From contig NZ_RKKU01000004.1 in the NCBI RefSeq assembly GCF_003797945.1, positions 62,001-126,000 of the forward strand: a stretch of DNA of 64,000 nucleotides. Direction: 5' to 3'. This document shows, piece by piece, positions 47,863 to 57,582 of this stretch. The notes under the pieces are model-generated. The model saw only the letters and a list, made by a program, of their open reading frames with translations. It had not been told where the DNA came from and made no database searches. Each line of letters begins with the position of its first letter. Positions within the stretch are counted from its first letter, which is position 1. The DNA is from Pseudomonas neustonica (lineage in GTDB: Bacteria > Pseudomonadota > Gammaproteobacteria > Pseudomonadales > Pseudomonadaceae). Both the position numbers and the translations under genes were made by a program.

Positions 47863-48753
47863 GTGGCGGTACCTGATCACAACCCCATTTTGCTGGGCTG
47901 CACACAATGGTCCGACCCTGTTTGGCAGGGCACGCTGTACAGTTCCGGCAGTGATGCCGATCAGCGACTGGCGCAATATTGCAGTGTGTTTGCTGCGGTA
48001 GAGGGCAATACCACCTTTTATTCCTTGCCCGGCGCTGATCGCGTAGCGCGTTGGGCTGAGTTGATGCCGACTGATTTTCGCTTTTGCGCCAAGTTGCCGC
48101 GCGACATCAGCCATGGTTCGCGGTTGACCGCAGATGCCCCCGCGCTGCGCGACTTCTTTACGCGCATGGCGCCGCTCGGACAGCGTCTTGGTCCTATCTG
48201 GCTGCAACTGCCCCAGCGCTTCTCTCCCGCAAGAACCGCTGAGTTGATTGCTTTTCTGGATGCGTTGCCGCGCGACTTTGACTACGCCGTAGAAGTGCGT
48301 CATCTCGATTTTTTCCGCAAGGATAAGAACGAGCAGCACCTCAATCGCCAATTACACGAGCGAGGTATTGAGCGCATTATCTTTGATACCCGCGCGCTCT
48401 TTGCCAGTGATGACGCCTCGGCGGCCACGCTTGAAGCCAAGGAGCGTAAACCCCGTCTGCCGGTGCACGCGGTGGCGCTATCCAACCGACCTGCTGTGCG
48501 TTTTGTCGGCGGTATGGATAACAGTGCTAATCTGCGAGCGCTAGAGCCCTGGCTGAATAAATGTGCCGAGTGGTTGCGCTCGGGGCACCAACCCATGATC
48601 TTTATGCATACGCCCGATAACCGGCTGGCCCCACAACTCGCGCGCCTGTTTTATCAGCAATTACAGAAGCGGGTACCCAGTCTGCCGGTCATGCCGTGCT
48701 GGCCCGGTGAGCAGGAAGCGGCCATGCAACCTGAGCAGGTTGATCTGTTTTGA
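47863..48753 (+). CDS. DUF72 family protein (YecE-like)
   Basis: The 296-residue protein belongs to DUF72, a TIM-barrel-like family of unknown function. Family blocks are the start ILLGCTQWSDPVW, then NTTFYSLPGADRVARWAELMPTDFRFCAKLPRDISH, YAVEVRHLDFFRKD and the VRFVGGMD segment. Catalytic activity is unknown. It begins with GTG 47863, 3 bp after the previous stop, and is followed by rsmJ after 35 bp. The small gap suggests cotranscription with tsaB and the hypothetical protein. Confidence 0.88.
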   Translation: MAVPDHNPILLGCTQWSDPVWQGTLYSSGSDADQRLAQYCSVFAAVEGNTTFYSLPGADRVARWAELMPTDFRFCAKLPRDISHGSRLTADAPALRDFFTRMAPLGQRLGPIWLQLPQRFSPARTAELIAFLDALPRDFDYAVEVRHLDFFRKDKNEQHLNRQLHERGIERIIFDTRALFASDDASAATLEAKERKPRLPVHAVALSNRPAVRFVGGMDNSANLRALEPWLNKCAEWLRSGHQPMIFMHTPDNRLAPQLARLFYQQLQKRVPSLPVMPCWPGEQEAAMQPEQVDLF

Positions 48754-48788
48754 CTAGGAATAAATATGGTGGATAGGGAGTACGCTGA

Positions 48789-49592
48789 ATGAGCCGTGAT
48801 GACGGCCGGGTCACCCTGGCATTGGCGGGTGCCGAAGGATTTGAGCAGGCTTCAGCGGAACTGGCGCAGCGCTTGCTGCTACCCTTGCAAGCGCCGGATA
48901 GGCCGCTGGCAGAGCTGTTACTGTGTCTGGATGAGCAAGGCCTGAGTCTGCGAAGCACTGAGGCTGATGTCCCGGGAGCGGCAGCCACCGGTGCGGTGCG
49001 GGTTGATTTCGTCGGTGGTGCGCTGGCTCACCGTCGTCAGTTTGGCGGCGGCGCCGGGCAAATGGTCGCTCGCGCGGTGGGTATTCGCGGTGCGGTGCGC
49101 CCCAGTATCCTTGATGCTACCGCAGGCTTGGGGCGCGATGCCTTCGTTATGGCGTCACTTGGCTGTGACGTGACCTTGCTGGAGCGTCAGCCGGTTATTG
49201 CTGCCTTGCTGGAAGATGGTCTCAGGCGCGCCCGCGAAGCAGGAGGGGAGGTGGCCGAGATAGCTAGCCGGATGCGGCTCATTCACTGTGATGCCATTAG
49301 CGCGCTGTGCGATTGGTCTGAGGCTATCCCGCAGGTGATTCACCTGGATCCGATGTTTCCACATCGGGAAAAGTCGGCCTTGGTCAAAAAGGAAATGCGG
49401 CTGTTTCGGCCGCTCGCTGGTGATGACAACGACGCTCCAGCCCTGCTTCGCGCCGCCTTGGCGCTGGCGAGCCATCGAGTTGCAGTAAAAAGGCCGCGTA
49501 AGGCGCCGGCCATTGCAGGCCCAGCACCCAGTGCGGAGATGAAAGGGCAGTCCAGCCGCTACGATATTTACGGCAAGAAGCGGCTGGAGTAA
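48789..49592 (+). CDS. rsmJ: 16S rRNA (guanine-1516-N2)-methyltransferase RsmJ
   Basis: RsmJ methylates G1516 of 16S rRNA. The 267-residue protein has the SAM-binding motif [30 protein letters not shown] and the catalytic-type block [22 protein letters not shown], both diagnostic for the family. [24 protein letters not shown] precedes the SAM domain, as usual. The start is ATG 48789 after a GGGAG ribosome site. It is convergent with plsB, with only a 4-bp gap, so no separate terminator is present. Confidence 0.93.
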   Translation: MSRDDGRVTLALAGAEGFEQASAELAQRLLLPLQAPDRPLAELLLCLDEQGLSLRSTEADVPGAAATGAVRVDFVGGALAHRRQFGGGAGQMVARAVGIRGAVRPSILDATAGLGRDAFVMASLGCDVTLLERQPVIAALLEDGLRRAREAGGEVAEIASRMRLIHCDAISALCDWSEAIPQVIHLDPMFPHREKSALVKKEMRLFRPLAGDDNDAPALLRAALALASHRVAVKRPRKAPAIAGPAPSAEMKGQSSRYDIYGKKRLE

Positions 49593-49596
49593 CCCT

Positions 49597-52065
49597 TTAT
49601 TCCGCCGTTGAGCTGCGCGCTACCTGGCGAATCGAAAGCCGAATTTCGGCGCTCAATACCCGCTTGGCAATGTTTTCCGCGATGTCTTCCAGCCCTGCTA
49701 CATAGTGCAGTCGACCTTCCTCATCCGCGCTGACAACGTGCAGGTCGATAAGGCGCTGGATAAATTGGCGAAACAGCGTCTTGTCGAAAAACTCGGGGGC
49801 ATTCAGACCGTGCAGTATCGACAGTCGCTGAGCCATCACCGAGCACAATGCCTCCAACTGCTCGGCAGTCTGTGTGCCATTGGGGAAATTCAGCAATAAA
49901 GCGGACGCCATGTAAAAGCGCTCGAGAACCTGGATGATGCTGCGCGACAGCAGGCTTAGCATGACAAAGTCGCTTGAGCTGAGGTCGGGGCGGTGAATTT
50001 GTTCATCCTCTTCACGCAGTAGCCCTTGCTCTACCAGGCTGTCGACCCAGGTTTGTATCGCTTGCGGCAGCGTCTGTTCGTCCCATTGCAAAAACAGCTC
50101 GCCCTGCAGATAAGGGTAAATGCCCAGAATCAGACGTTCGATCTGTGAGCGCTTCATGCGCGGATTATTCTGGAACAGACAGGCAATCAACGCAGGCAGT
50201 ACGACCAAGTGCACAATATTATTGCGGTAGTAGGTCATCAGTACGGCTTGCGGCTCATCCAGGACCATGATTTCGCCCAGGGCGTCAGACTGGCGCTGAA
50301 TCATCTGCATGTCTTCCACATGCTTGATCATCGCCTGCCCATCCATGTCGGGCAGGGTCACGCTGGCGCTGTAAGGTACCTGGCGCAGCAGTGCGGCGTA
50401 TCGGTCGAGTACCCGTGCCAGTGACGTTTCATCCAGCGCCAGGCGCGCGGTAGACAGCATAGCGAGCGCGACCAGATTGACCGGGTTGACGTCTGCTGCG
50501 GCACTGATTGCACTGGTCAGGGTGCGCGCCAACTGATTAGTGGTGTCGTTAAGCCAGGCTGGTCGGTAGTCCGGTGCCAATGGCTGCTTACGCCAATCTG
50601 GCTGCTGCTGATCGAGGAAATCAGCCAGCGGCAAAGGTTCGCCAAAGTTGACGGCTACCTGACCGAAGCGCAGCTTGAGCGCAGAAATGACCTGGAACAG
50701 ATCAAAAATAGACTCTTTTTTCTTGCTTTGTCCGCGTAGTTCGCCGAGGTATGTGCGGCCTTCCAGTACCCGTTCATAGCCGATGTAGACAGGTACAAAC
50801 ACGATGGGGCGACGCGGCGAACGCAGAAAGCTGCGCAGCGTGATTGCCAGCATGCCGGTTTTCGGGCTGAGCATGCGGCCGGTGCGCGAGCGACCGCCTT
50901 CGATGAAGTATTCGACCGGGAAGCCGCGGCTGAACAGCGTGTGCAGGTATTCGTTGAAAACCGCGGTGTAAAGCTGATTACCTTTGAACGTACGCCGCAT
51001 GAAGAAGGCGCCGCCACGGCGCAGGATGCCGCCGATTACCGGCATGTTGAGATTGATGCCAGCGGCAATATGCGGTGGCGTAAGGCTGTTACGCACCAGC
51101 AAATAGGAGAGCAGAAGATAATCGATATGACTGCGATGGCAGGGTACGTAGATGATCTCGTTGCCCCGTGAAATGTCGTGTACTCGCTTGATATTATTTA
51201 CTTTTATGCCGTCGTAAAGCTTGTTCCAAAACCACGAAAGCACCACTTCAAGAAAGCGGATGATGCTGTAGGTAAAGTCCGAGGCAACTTCGTTGGCGTA
51301 GCGTGCCGCGAGTGCCTGCGCCTTGTCCTGGCTGATGTTGTTCTCGGCCGCTTCGCGGCGTATCGCTTCTTTCACCATGGGCGCGTGCAGCATGCCTTTG
51401 AGCAGCGTGCGACGGTGAACCAGTTCAGGGCCGACGACGGCTGCGCGCTGATGGCGGAAGTGAACCCGCAGTAGACGGTTGACCCGGCGCAGGTGGCGTT
51501 CGTGGTCGGGTTCACCTGCGGTCAATGTCTGCAGTGACAGGCTTTCGCCGAAGTGCACCCGAATCTTGCGCCCGTGCACCAGTATTGCGAGCAGTTTGCG
51601 CAAACGCCCACCGACCCAATTATAGGCAAACAGCAGCTTGATCGGCGAAGACTCAGCATCGGGCGATAGTCCCCAGAAGACGGTGATCGGTACCAGCTGA
51701 ACTTCAGTACAGCCTTGTTCGGCTGCGTCGAGAATTTGCCCCATGCGCGGTGATTGGCGGCGCAAGTCAGGCCTGCCAACCCAGGAGCGCTCGTTACTCA
51801 GAAAAACGTAGGATTCGTGTTGGTCCAGAGGCTCGCGTGGCGGCCTTACTGGCCGAGGTAGTCCCGCCCTGACGCACTCACGGTCAGCGACGATAAGATC
51901 AGACAGGGAGCGGTAGGGTAAAACGTAGATCACCGGCTTGAGTGGGTCGACTTTAAGGTCGCCAGCGGGATTGCCAATGCTTTTTGATTTAGCCCAGACA
52001 TAAAGCAGACGTCTGGCCAGGCCAAAACGCATGCGACCGAATAAAGAGGAGTAGTCTGCGGGCAT
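49597..52065 (-). CDS. plsB: Glycerol-3-phosphate acyltransferase PlsB
   Basis: PlsB acylates glycerol-3-phosphate at sn-1, the first step of phospholipid synthesis, at the inner membrane. The 822-residue protein is close to E. coli PlsB in size. The HX4D catalytic motif is H310-x4-D315 ([16 protein letters not shown]). Block II is [15 protein letters not shown], block III is [13 protein letters not shown], and block IV is [16 protein letters not shown]. All four are intact. ATG 52065 lies in a 365-bp divergent region shared with the Gld-like ABC operon. Confidence 0.95.
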   Translation of the reverse strand: MPADYSSLFGRMRFGLARRLLYVWAKSKSIGNPAGDLKVDPLKPVIYVLPYRSLSDLIVADRECVRAGLPRPVRPPREPLDQHESYVFLSNERSWVGRPDLRRQSPRMGQILDAAEQGCTEVQLVPITVFWGLSPDAESSPIKLLFAYNWVGGRLRKLLAILVHGRKIRVHFGESLSLQTLTAGEPDHERHLRRVNRLLRVHFRHQRAAVVGPELVHRRTLLKGMLHAPMVKEAIRREAAENNISQDKAQALAARYANEVASDFTYSIIRFLEVVLSWFWNKLYDGIKVNNIKRVHDISRGNEIIYVPCHRSHIDYLLLSYLLVRNSLTPPHIAAGINLNMPVIGGILRRGGAFFMRRTFKGNQLYTAVFNEYLHTLFSRGFPVEYFIEGGRSRTGRMLSPKTGMLAITLRSFLRSPRRPIVFVPVYIGYERVLEGRTYLGELRGQSKKKESIFDLFQVISALKLRFGQVAVNFGEPLPLADFLDQQQPDWRKQPLAPDYRPAWLNDTTNQLARTLTSAISAAADVNPVNLVALAMLSTARLALDETSLARVLDRYAALLRQVPYSASVTLPDMDGQAMIKHVEDMQMIQRQSDALGEIMVLDEPQAVLMTYYRNNIVHLVVLPALIACLFQNNPRMKRSQIERLILGIYPYLQGELFLQWDEQTLPQAIQTWVDSLVEQGLLREEDEQIHRPDLSSSDFVMLSLLSRSIIQVLERFYMASALLLNFPNGTQTAEQLEALCSVMAQRLSILHGLNAPEFFDKTLFRQFIQRLIDLHVVSADEEGRLHYVAGLEDIAENIAKRVLSAEIRLSIRQVARSSTAE

Positions 52066-52430
52066 AGTGTTCTCAAGGCAGTTGAATCGCTGACAGTCCT
52101 GCTGTCAGGGGCTTAGGCACGAATTCTATCGCGTTTGCACGGCAGTAACAGCCCGGCTTGTGCGAGATCGTCCGGCGCGCCGGTATATCCTTGCTTGAAA
52201 TGCGTACGGGGGATTCATATAGTCGTTGCCCTGAGCGCAACGCGTTCCAGTAAAATTGAACTCATTCCGCGCTGTGACAAACGGCTGCAGGTTTTACACC
52301 CGGGAAGTGTGAACCAGCGCACGTTGCCATTGTCCATGACCATGCGTTCAATCCTGGAAAGAAGCGAGTGCCTGGCAGCGCATGCCCACGGGCACGTTGC
52401 GACCTATACATTGGGGGAATAATAAAAGGC
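52066..52430. other. 365-bp divergent region between plsB and the Gld-like ABC operon
   Basis: I see no supported gene here. It contains the palindrome CCGGCGCGCCGG (52172-52183) and a good promoter-like pair at 52195-52223. If that promoter is real, the ABC operon has an untranslated leader of about 200 nt. A long minus-strand frame through the region overlaps the ABC gene and looks like a shadow. Confidence 0.5.
52195..52223 (+). promoter_or_regulatory. Candidate sigma-70 promoter for the Gld-like ABC operon
   Basis: TTGAAA (52195-52200), then 17 bp, then TATAGT (52218-52223). Each hexamer matches consensus at 5 of 6 positions with ideal spacing. The long leader to the start codon at 52431 could hold regulatory structure. 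Confidence 0.55.
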
Positions 52431-53360
52431 ATGATCAGTATAAATAGCCTGACCAAACGCTTCGGCGAGCACGTCGCCGTCGATAATCTGTCATTCGACG
52501 TCAAACCGGGCGAAGTGCTCGGCTTCCTCGGCCCCAACGGCGCCGGAAAATCCACCACCATGAAAATGCTTACCGGCTTCCTGACACCTGATGGTGGCTC
52601 GGCATCGGTCTGCGGCTTTGATGTGCAGACGCAGATCCTGCAGGCGCAGCAGCAGATGGGTTATCTGCCCGAAGGGGCTCCCTGCTACGGCGATATGCGG
52701 GTGAAGGGTTTTCTTGAGTTTATTGCCTCTGTGCGTGGCTTCAGCGGTGCCGAAAAGCACAAGCGGGTCGCGCGTGCGGTTGAGCAAGTTGAACTGCAAT
52801 CGGTGCTGGGCCAGCGCATTGAGACCCTGTCGAAAGGCTTCAAGCGGCGCGTCGGGCTGGCACAGGCCATCCTGCATGACCCGCAGGTGCTGATTCTGGA
52901 TGAGCCCACTGATGGTCTGGATCCTAACCAGAAGCATCATGTGCGCCACCTGATTCAACAGTTGGCCGAAGGCAGTAACAAGATCGTGGTTATTTCTACA
53001 CATATTCTCGAAGAGGTCAGCGCCGTATGTTCCCGCGCGGTGATCATCGGTCGCGGTCGACTCCTGGCTGACGGTACGCCGGAGGAGCTGGAAGCACGCT
53101 CGCGCTATCATCAGGCGGTGACCTTATCCCTGTCGCACAGTGTTGATACGCAAGCGTTGCAACAACTGCCAGGCGTGCTGGCGGTGGAAAGCCTGCATGA
53201 TGGTCAGCAATTGACCGTGCTGGCCAAACCGGGTGAGGTGATCTTCCCGGCGGTAGGACAACTGGCTCGCGAGCAGCAATGGCAGGTCGCAGAGCTGTCG
53301 GTAGAACGTGGTCGTCTGGATGACGTCTTCCGTGGTCTGACGTCAGGGGAGGCGGCATGA
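52431..53360 (+). CDS. ABC transporter ATP-binding protein (GldA-like)
   Basis: The 309-residue ATPase powers the exporter encoded by the next genes. The Walker A motif is GPNGAGKST, the signature LSKGFKRRVGLAQAI and Walker B LILDEPTDGLD, followed by the H-loop STHILEE. The ~80-residue C-terminal extension is typical of GldA/CcmA-type ATPases. ATG 52431 (MISINSLTKRFG) is preferred over an upstream start at 52368. The gene overlaps the permease by 4 bp. Gld-type systems occur in many non-gliding proteobacteria, where their cargo is unknown. Confidence 0.92.
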   Translation: MISINSLTKRFGEHVAVDNLSFDVKPGEVLGFLGPNGAGKSTTMKMLTGFLTPDGGSASVCGFDVQTQILQAQQQMGYLPEGAPCYGDMRVKGFLEFIASVRGFSGAEKHKRVARAVEQVELQSVLGQRIETLSKGFKRRVGLAQAILHDPQVLILDEPTDGLDPNQKHHVRHLIQQLAEGSNKIVVISTHILEEVSAVCSRAVIIGRGRLLADGTPEELEARSRYHQAVTLSLSHSVDTQALQQLPGVLAVESLHDGQQLTVLAKPGEVIFPAVGQLAREQQWQVAELSVERGRLDDVFRGLTSGEAA

Positions 53361-54091
53361 GTAATCTGGGTGTGATTTTCAAACGCGAGTTGGGCAGCTA
53401 TTTTGCCACTCCGCTGGCCTATATTTTTATCGTCATTTTTCTGGTGTTGTCGGCGTTATTTACCTTCGATCTGGGCGGTTTTTACACCGCCGGTCAGGCC
53501 GACCTCAACGCGTTCTTCTCATTCCATTCCTGGCTATACCTGTTTTTGGTGCCAGCGCTTGCCATGCGGCTATGGGCCGAGGAGCGCAAGTCGGGAACTA
53601 TCGAATTGCTGATGACGCTGCCGGTATCGCGCACCGACATGGTCTTGGGCAAGTTCATCGCCGCCTGGGTCTTTGTTGGTATTGCGTTGTTGCTGACCTT
53701 TCCGATCGTGATTACCGTCAACTATCTGGGTAACCCGGATAACGGCGCCATCTTTACCGGGTACATCGGTAGCTGGCTGCTGGCTGGCGGTTATCTGGCC
53801 ATCGGCTCCTGTATGTCGGCCGCTACCAAGAATCAGGTGATCGCGTTCATTCTCAGCGTTGTCGTCTGCTTCATCTTCATTGCTGCCGGTATTCCCATGG
53901 TGCTCGACTTCTTTAGCACATGGGCGCCCCAGTGGCTGGTCGATGCCATTGCCTCATTCAGTTTTCAGGTTCGCTTCAGTGCATTGAGTCACGGCGTACT
54001 GGAACTGCGTGACCTGCTGTATTTCTTCTCGCTGATGGCTGGTTGGTTGTTCGCCACTGCGATTGTCATCGACCTGAAAAAGGCCGATTGA
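53357..54091 (+). CDS. ABC transporter permease (GldF-like)
   Basis: The 244-residue integral membrane protein should form the transmembrane channel with the preceding ATPase. About six hydrophobic helices are visible (roughly 19-38, 58-76, 105-130, 140-162, 170-192, 222-240). The start MSNLGVIFKRELGSYFATPLAYIFI is the ABC-2 permease signature shared with GldF and NosY-type subunits; EERKSGTIELLMTLPVSRTDMVLGK is also typical. Overlap with the ATPase and a 15-bp gap to the next gene indicate one operon. Substrate unknown. Confidence 0.9.
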   Translation: MSNLGVIFKRELGSYFATPLAYIFIVIFLVLSALFTFDLGGFYTAGQADLNAFFSFHSWLYLFLVPALAMRLWAEERKSGTIELLMTLPVSRTDMVLGKFIAAWVFVGIALLLTFPIVITVNYLGNPDNGAIFTGYIGSWLLAGGYLAIGSCMSAATKNQVIAFILSVVVCFIFIAAGIPMVLDFFSTWAPQWLVDAIASFSFQVRFSALSHGVLELRDLLYFFSLMAGWLFATAIVIDLKKAD

Positions 54092-54106
54092 GGCAAAGGA
54101 GCATTC

Positions 54107-55948
54107 ATGAAACGTTTAATTTATTCTGGCGCCGGGTTACTGGTGCTGCTGCTGGCTTTTGTTGCCTTCAATATGGCCACCAACGTGTTTCTGCCGGGCG
54201 CGCGTATCGATCTTACCGAGCAGAAGTTGTATACCTTTTCCGATGGTACTCAGCAGATTCTGGCTGACCTGAAAGAGCCAATTGATCTGTATTTCTTCTT
54301 TTCCGATCAGGCCAGTAAAAAGAATGTGGCGCTGCGCAACTATGCCAAGCGCGTCGAGGAGATGCTGAAGGAATACGAGCGTGAGGCTGATGGCAAGATT
54401 CGCTTGCACATCATTGACCCGCAGCCTTTCTCGGAAGCTGAAGACCGCGCCGCCGAATTTGGTTTGCAGGCCATACCGCTGAACCAAACCGGCGATAACC
54501 TGTACTTTGGTCTGGCAGGCACCAACGAGCTGGCTCAGCGTGAAGTGATTCCGTTCTTTGCGCTGGAGCAAGAGGGCATGCTCGAGTATGAGCTCAGCCG
54601 CGTTATCAGCACCCTGGCCGAGACTGAAAAGCCTAAGGTTGGCCTGATTTCCGGTCTGCCCATTGGTGGCGGAGCTTCACCTTACTCGCAGCAGCCGGCG
54701 CCACCCTGGGTGGTACTGGAGCAAATGCAGCAGATGTTTGAGGTAGAGCAACTGCAGCACGACGTCGATGAGATTCCTGACGATATTGGCGTGTTACTGC
54801 TGATCCATCCCAAGTCGTTAACTGAAGCGGCGCTCTATGCGGTCGATCAGTTTGTCCTGGGCGGCGGTAAGTTGCTGGCCTTTATTGATCCCTATGCCGA
54901 GTCTGATCAGGCGATGGAAGCGATGATCGAAGGCATGGCGGACGGTAAATCGTCTGATCTTGGACCGCTGCTGAGAGCCTGGGGTGTGCAGTATAACCCC
55001 GAGCAAGTGGTGGTAGATGAAAGCCAGGGTATGTCGGTTAGCCGTGGGCAGGGCCAATTACCGGCGCGTCATATCGGCTGGCTGGAAGTGGAGCCTGCGC
55101 AGATCGACAGCGACGACACCATTACCGCGCCTTTGCAGCTGCTCACAGTGGGCACCGGCGGTGCGCTGATTCCGGTTGACGGCGGGCAGACGCACTTTAC
55201 GCCGCTGCTGACCAGTACAGCCAACAGCAGTCTGATGCCCAGCGATGCATTCGCCAAACTGCGTGATCCCGAAGAGCTACTCAAGGGATTCAAAGCGGAT
55301 GATCACACCTATACCTTCGCCGCGCGCCTGACTGGCCCCGCCAAATCTGCCTATCCGCAAGGCATGGAAGGGCATGATCCGGGTCTGCAACAGGCTGACA
55401 ACATCAACGTGGTGGTGGTCGCTGATACCGACATGTTGACCGACCGCATGTGGGTGCAGGTGCAGGATCTGTTTGGCCAGCGCATTCCGCAGCCGTGGGC
55501 TGACAATGGCGGCTTCCTGATTAACGCGCTGGATAATCTGTCCGGTTCTGATGCCCTTATCAGTGTGCGTTCGCGTGGTGACTTCAGTCGTCCGTTTACC
55601 GTGGTTGAAAAACTGCAGCGTGATGCTGAAAGTCGCTTCCGCGCCAGTGAGCAGCGCTTGCAGCAACAGCTGGCGGAAACCGATCAGCGCCTGGCTCAAC
55701 TGCAGCAGAATCAGGACCCCAACCAGTTGACCGAACTGACGGCTGAGCAGCGTGATGCAATTCAGCAGTTTATTGACGAGAAGCTGGCGATCCGCAAGCA
55801 GTTGCGCGACGTGCGTTACAAGCTCAATGCCGATATCGATAACCTGGGTACGCGCTTGAAGTTCATCAATATCGCATTGGTGCCATTGCTGCTGACACTG
55901 GGTGTGTTGATCTGGTGGCTGGTTGGCCGTTTGCGTCGCAAGCACTGA
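54107..55948 (+). CDS. GldG-family ABC-associated membrane protein
   Basis: The 613-residue protein matches the GldG/ABC-type auxiliary transport component family. One transmembrane helix lies at residues ~5-25 and a second near the C-terminus (~590-608, FINIALVPLLLTLGVLIWWLVGRL). Between them is a large periplasmic region with RIDLTEQKLYTFSDGTQQILADLKEPIDLYFFFS and PKVGLISGLP, typical of the family. A predicted coiled coil (~505-575, rich in Gln, Glu and Leu) precedes the last helix. It probably acts with the permease in exporting an unknown substrate to the envelope. Confidence 0.9.
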   Translation: MKRLIYSGAGLLVLLLAFVAFNMATNVFLPGARIDLTEQKLYTFSDGTQQILADLKEPIDLYFFFSDQASKKNVALRNYAKRVEEMLKEYEREADGKIRLHIIDPQPFSEAEDRAAEFGLQAIPLNQTGDNLYFGLAGTNELAQREVIPFFALEQEGMLEYELSRVISTLAETEKPKVGLISGLPIGGGASPYSQQPAPPWVVLEQMQQMFEVEQLQHDVDEIPDDIGVLLLIHPKSLTEAALYAVDQFVLGGGKLLAFIDPYAESDQAMEAMIEGMADGKSSDLGPLLRAWGVQYNPEQVVVDESQGMSVSRGQGQLPARHIGWLEVEPAQIDSDDTITAPLQLLTVGTGGALIPVDGGQTHFTPLLTSTANSSLMPSDAFAKLRDPEELLKGFKADDHTYTFAARLTGPAKSAYPQGMEGHDPGLQQADNINVVVVADTDMLTDRMWVQVQDLFGQRIPQPWADNGGFLINALDNLSGSDALISVRSRGDFSRPFTVVEKLQRDAESRFRASEQRLQQQLAETDQRLAQLQQNQDPNQLTELTAEQRDAIQQFIDEKLAIRKQLRDVRYKLNADIDNLGTRLKFINIALVPLLLTLGVLIWWLVGRLRRKH

Positions 55949-55959
55949 GGAGGGACGAG

Positions 55960-56940
55960 ATGCGCAAGATAGTATTGTTGGTAGTCGCGCTTCTGGCCGT
56001 GGTGCTGGTTGCGGCGGCTTTACAGTCACGCAAGGACGACCGCGAGGTCGACCTGCAAAGTCATAAACTGCTGTCTGAACAGCAGTTACAGATTCTGGCA
56101 GATACGCAGGCGATTACCTTGCAGCGTGGTCAGCAGGAAGTGAAGCTGGTGCGCCAGGACGACCAGTGGCTGGTAGCCAATAGCGATAACTTCCCGGTCT
56201 TACAGCCACGTTTGGCGGCCTTGCTACTGAATCTGCGTGGCGCTGAGGTACAGGAAGAGAAAACCGATAACCCTGATTATCATCAGCGTCTTGGTCTCAG
56301 TGCCGACAGCGAGCTACCGGTATTGCAGGTCACCCTCGATGCGGGCGATACCACACTCGGTCTGCTTTACGGTAACGCAGTGGGTAAGGGGCAACTGCTC
56401 CGTTTCGCCGACGCCAATCAGGTGCTATTGATCAACCGGCCTTTGACTGTCTCGGTGAACAGCCATGATTGGCTTGATTTGCAGGTCAGCAATGTGCCGT
56501 TAGAGCAGATTGCCAAGGCACGCTGGGAACATGCCGATGGCGAGACGCTGGTGTTGGACAAGGCGGAGCAGGGCGACTACAACTTCCGTTTGGCTGGTGA
56601 GGCGTCGGCAGAGGGGCAGGAGCGCAAACTCAATTCCATGGTGTTGGCCCTGGCCAACCTGCAGGCGCAGAACGTGAGTTTGCGCAGCAAGCTGGCGCTG
56701 GGTCAGCCTGGCTTGTCGATGCAACTCGATACCTGGTCGGGCGCTCAGCTTGCAGCGTCGCTATACCAACTCGACAATCAGTACTGGTTGACGGTGGATG
56801 CGGTCAAGCAAAGCGACGAGCAGCCGCTGGATGTGCGTATTGATCCTCGTTGGGCTTATCAGCTCAGCGTGGCCCAGCATGATCAGTTGGCACTGCGTGC
56901 AGCCGATCTGCAGCCAGCAGAGGTGGAAGTCGGCGAATAG
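55960..56940 (+). CDS. DUF4340 membrane-anchored protein
   Basis: The 326-residue protein belongs to DUF4340, a family regularly found after GldG-type proteins. A single N-terminal transmembrane anchor lies at ~3-20 (KIVLLVVALLAVVLVAAAL). The rest is a soluble, probably periplasmic domain with repeated VTLDAGDTTLGLLYGNAVGKGQLL-type segments. Its role is unknown; the operon suggests it works as an accessory to the exporter. I start at ATG 55960 (MRKIVLLVV) after GGAGGG; the frame is open from 55915. A terminator follows. Confidence 0.88.
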   Translation: MRKIVLLVVALLAVVLVAAALQSRKDDREVDLQSHKLLSEQQLQILADTQAITLQRGQQEVKLVRQDDQWLVANSDNFPVLQPRLAALLLNLRGAEVQEEKTDNPDYHQRLGLSADSELPVLQVTLDAGDTTLGLLYGNAVGKGQLLRFADANQVLLINRPLTVSVNSHDWLDLQVSNVPLEQIAKARWEHADGETLVLDKAEQGDYNFRLAGEASAEGQERKLNSMVLALANLQAQNVSLRSKLALGQPGLSMQLDTWSGAQLAASLYQLDNQYWLTVDAVKQSDEQPLDVRIDPRWAYQLSVAQHDQLALRAADLQPAEVEVGE

Positions 56941-56956
56941 TCGCGTTTGCTGATAG

Positions 56957-56992
56957 CCGGCGACATGGGTCGAGTCGCCGGTTGTTATTTTG
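56957..56992 (+). terminator. Rho-independent terminator of the Gld-like operon
   Basis: CCGGCGAC (56957-56964) pairs perfectly with GTCGCCGG (56974-56981) around a 9-nt loop, followed by the T-rich TTGTTATTTTG. It starts 17 bp after the DUF4340 stop. Confidence 0.8.
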
Positions 56993-57026
56993 TCTCTTGC
57001 TCTGATTTATTCCCTCTTTCCTACTT

Positions 57027-57040
57027 GCCCTGTACAGGGC
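57027..57040. repeat. 14-bp perfect palindrome downstream of trxC
   Basis: GCCCTGTACAGGGC reads the same on both strands, without spacer. An adjacent AGCACT-GCC-AGTGCT hairpin lies at 57042-57056. Both are between the convergent Gld operon and trxC, so they may help end the trxC transcript or bind a dimeric regulator; no T-run supports the first. Confidence 0.45.
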
Positions 57041-57077
57041 ACAGCACTGCCAGTGCTTTCAACAGTGTCTGTAACTG

Positions 57078-57518
57078 TCAGAGCGCAGGTAGGTTGGTCA
57101 GCAGCCAGCGTTCAAACTCTTGCGCTGGCATGGCGCCGTTCAGGCGTGCTATCTCTTTGCCGTGATGCAGAATCAGCAGGGTGGGGATACTGCGTATGGC
57201 AAAGCGTGCCGCAAGGTCCGGTGCGGCTTCGGTATCTATCTTGATCAGGCGCGCACGGGGTTCGGCACGGCTTGCTGCCTGCTCAAATACCGGAGCAAAT
57301 TGCTGGCAGGGCCCGCACCAGCTTGCCCAGAAATCGATTACCAGCGGCAAATCGGCACTGCTGTGCTTGGCAAATTGCGCTGACGTTAGCGCGAGTGGTT
57401 TACCGTTGAACAGGCTCTGTTTGCAGGCTCCGCATTGCGGGTTAGCGCTCAAACGCTCGACCGGCAAACGGTTTTTGCGATGGCAGTGCGGGCAGGTGAT
57501 CAGCATGCTATCTGTCAT
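57078..57518 (-). CDS. trxC: Thioredoxin 2 (TrxC)
   Basis: TrxC is a zinc-containing thioredoxin that reduces protein disulfides, induced by oxidative stress in E. coli. The 146-residue protein has an N-terminal zinc-binding segment with C9, C12, C29 and C32 (CPHC and CGAC), followed by a thioredoxin fold with the active site W-C68-G-P-C71 (WASWCGPCQQF). FAIRSIPTLLILHHGKEIARLNGAMP is the cis-proline block. It is followed on the same strand by nothing closer than the palindrome region. Assignment is firm. Confidence 0.94.
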   Translation of the reverse strand: MTDSMLITCPHCHRKNRLPVERLSANPQCGACKQSLFNGKPLALTSAQFAKHSSADLPLVIDFWASWCGPCQQFAPVFEQAASRAEPRARLIKIDTEAAPDLAARFAIRSIPTLLILHHGKEIARLNGAMPAQEFERWLLTNLPAL

Positions 57519-57582
57519 GGTGCTCTCTGCATTTGGGGGTGCATGGATGATCCATCAGGATCGTATCTCTGGGTGACACTGT

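Noticed and set aside
52262-52561. Minus-strand open frame in the plsB-ABC divergent region
   Set aside because: It overlaps the start of the ABC ATPase, has no ribosome site and resembles no family.
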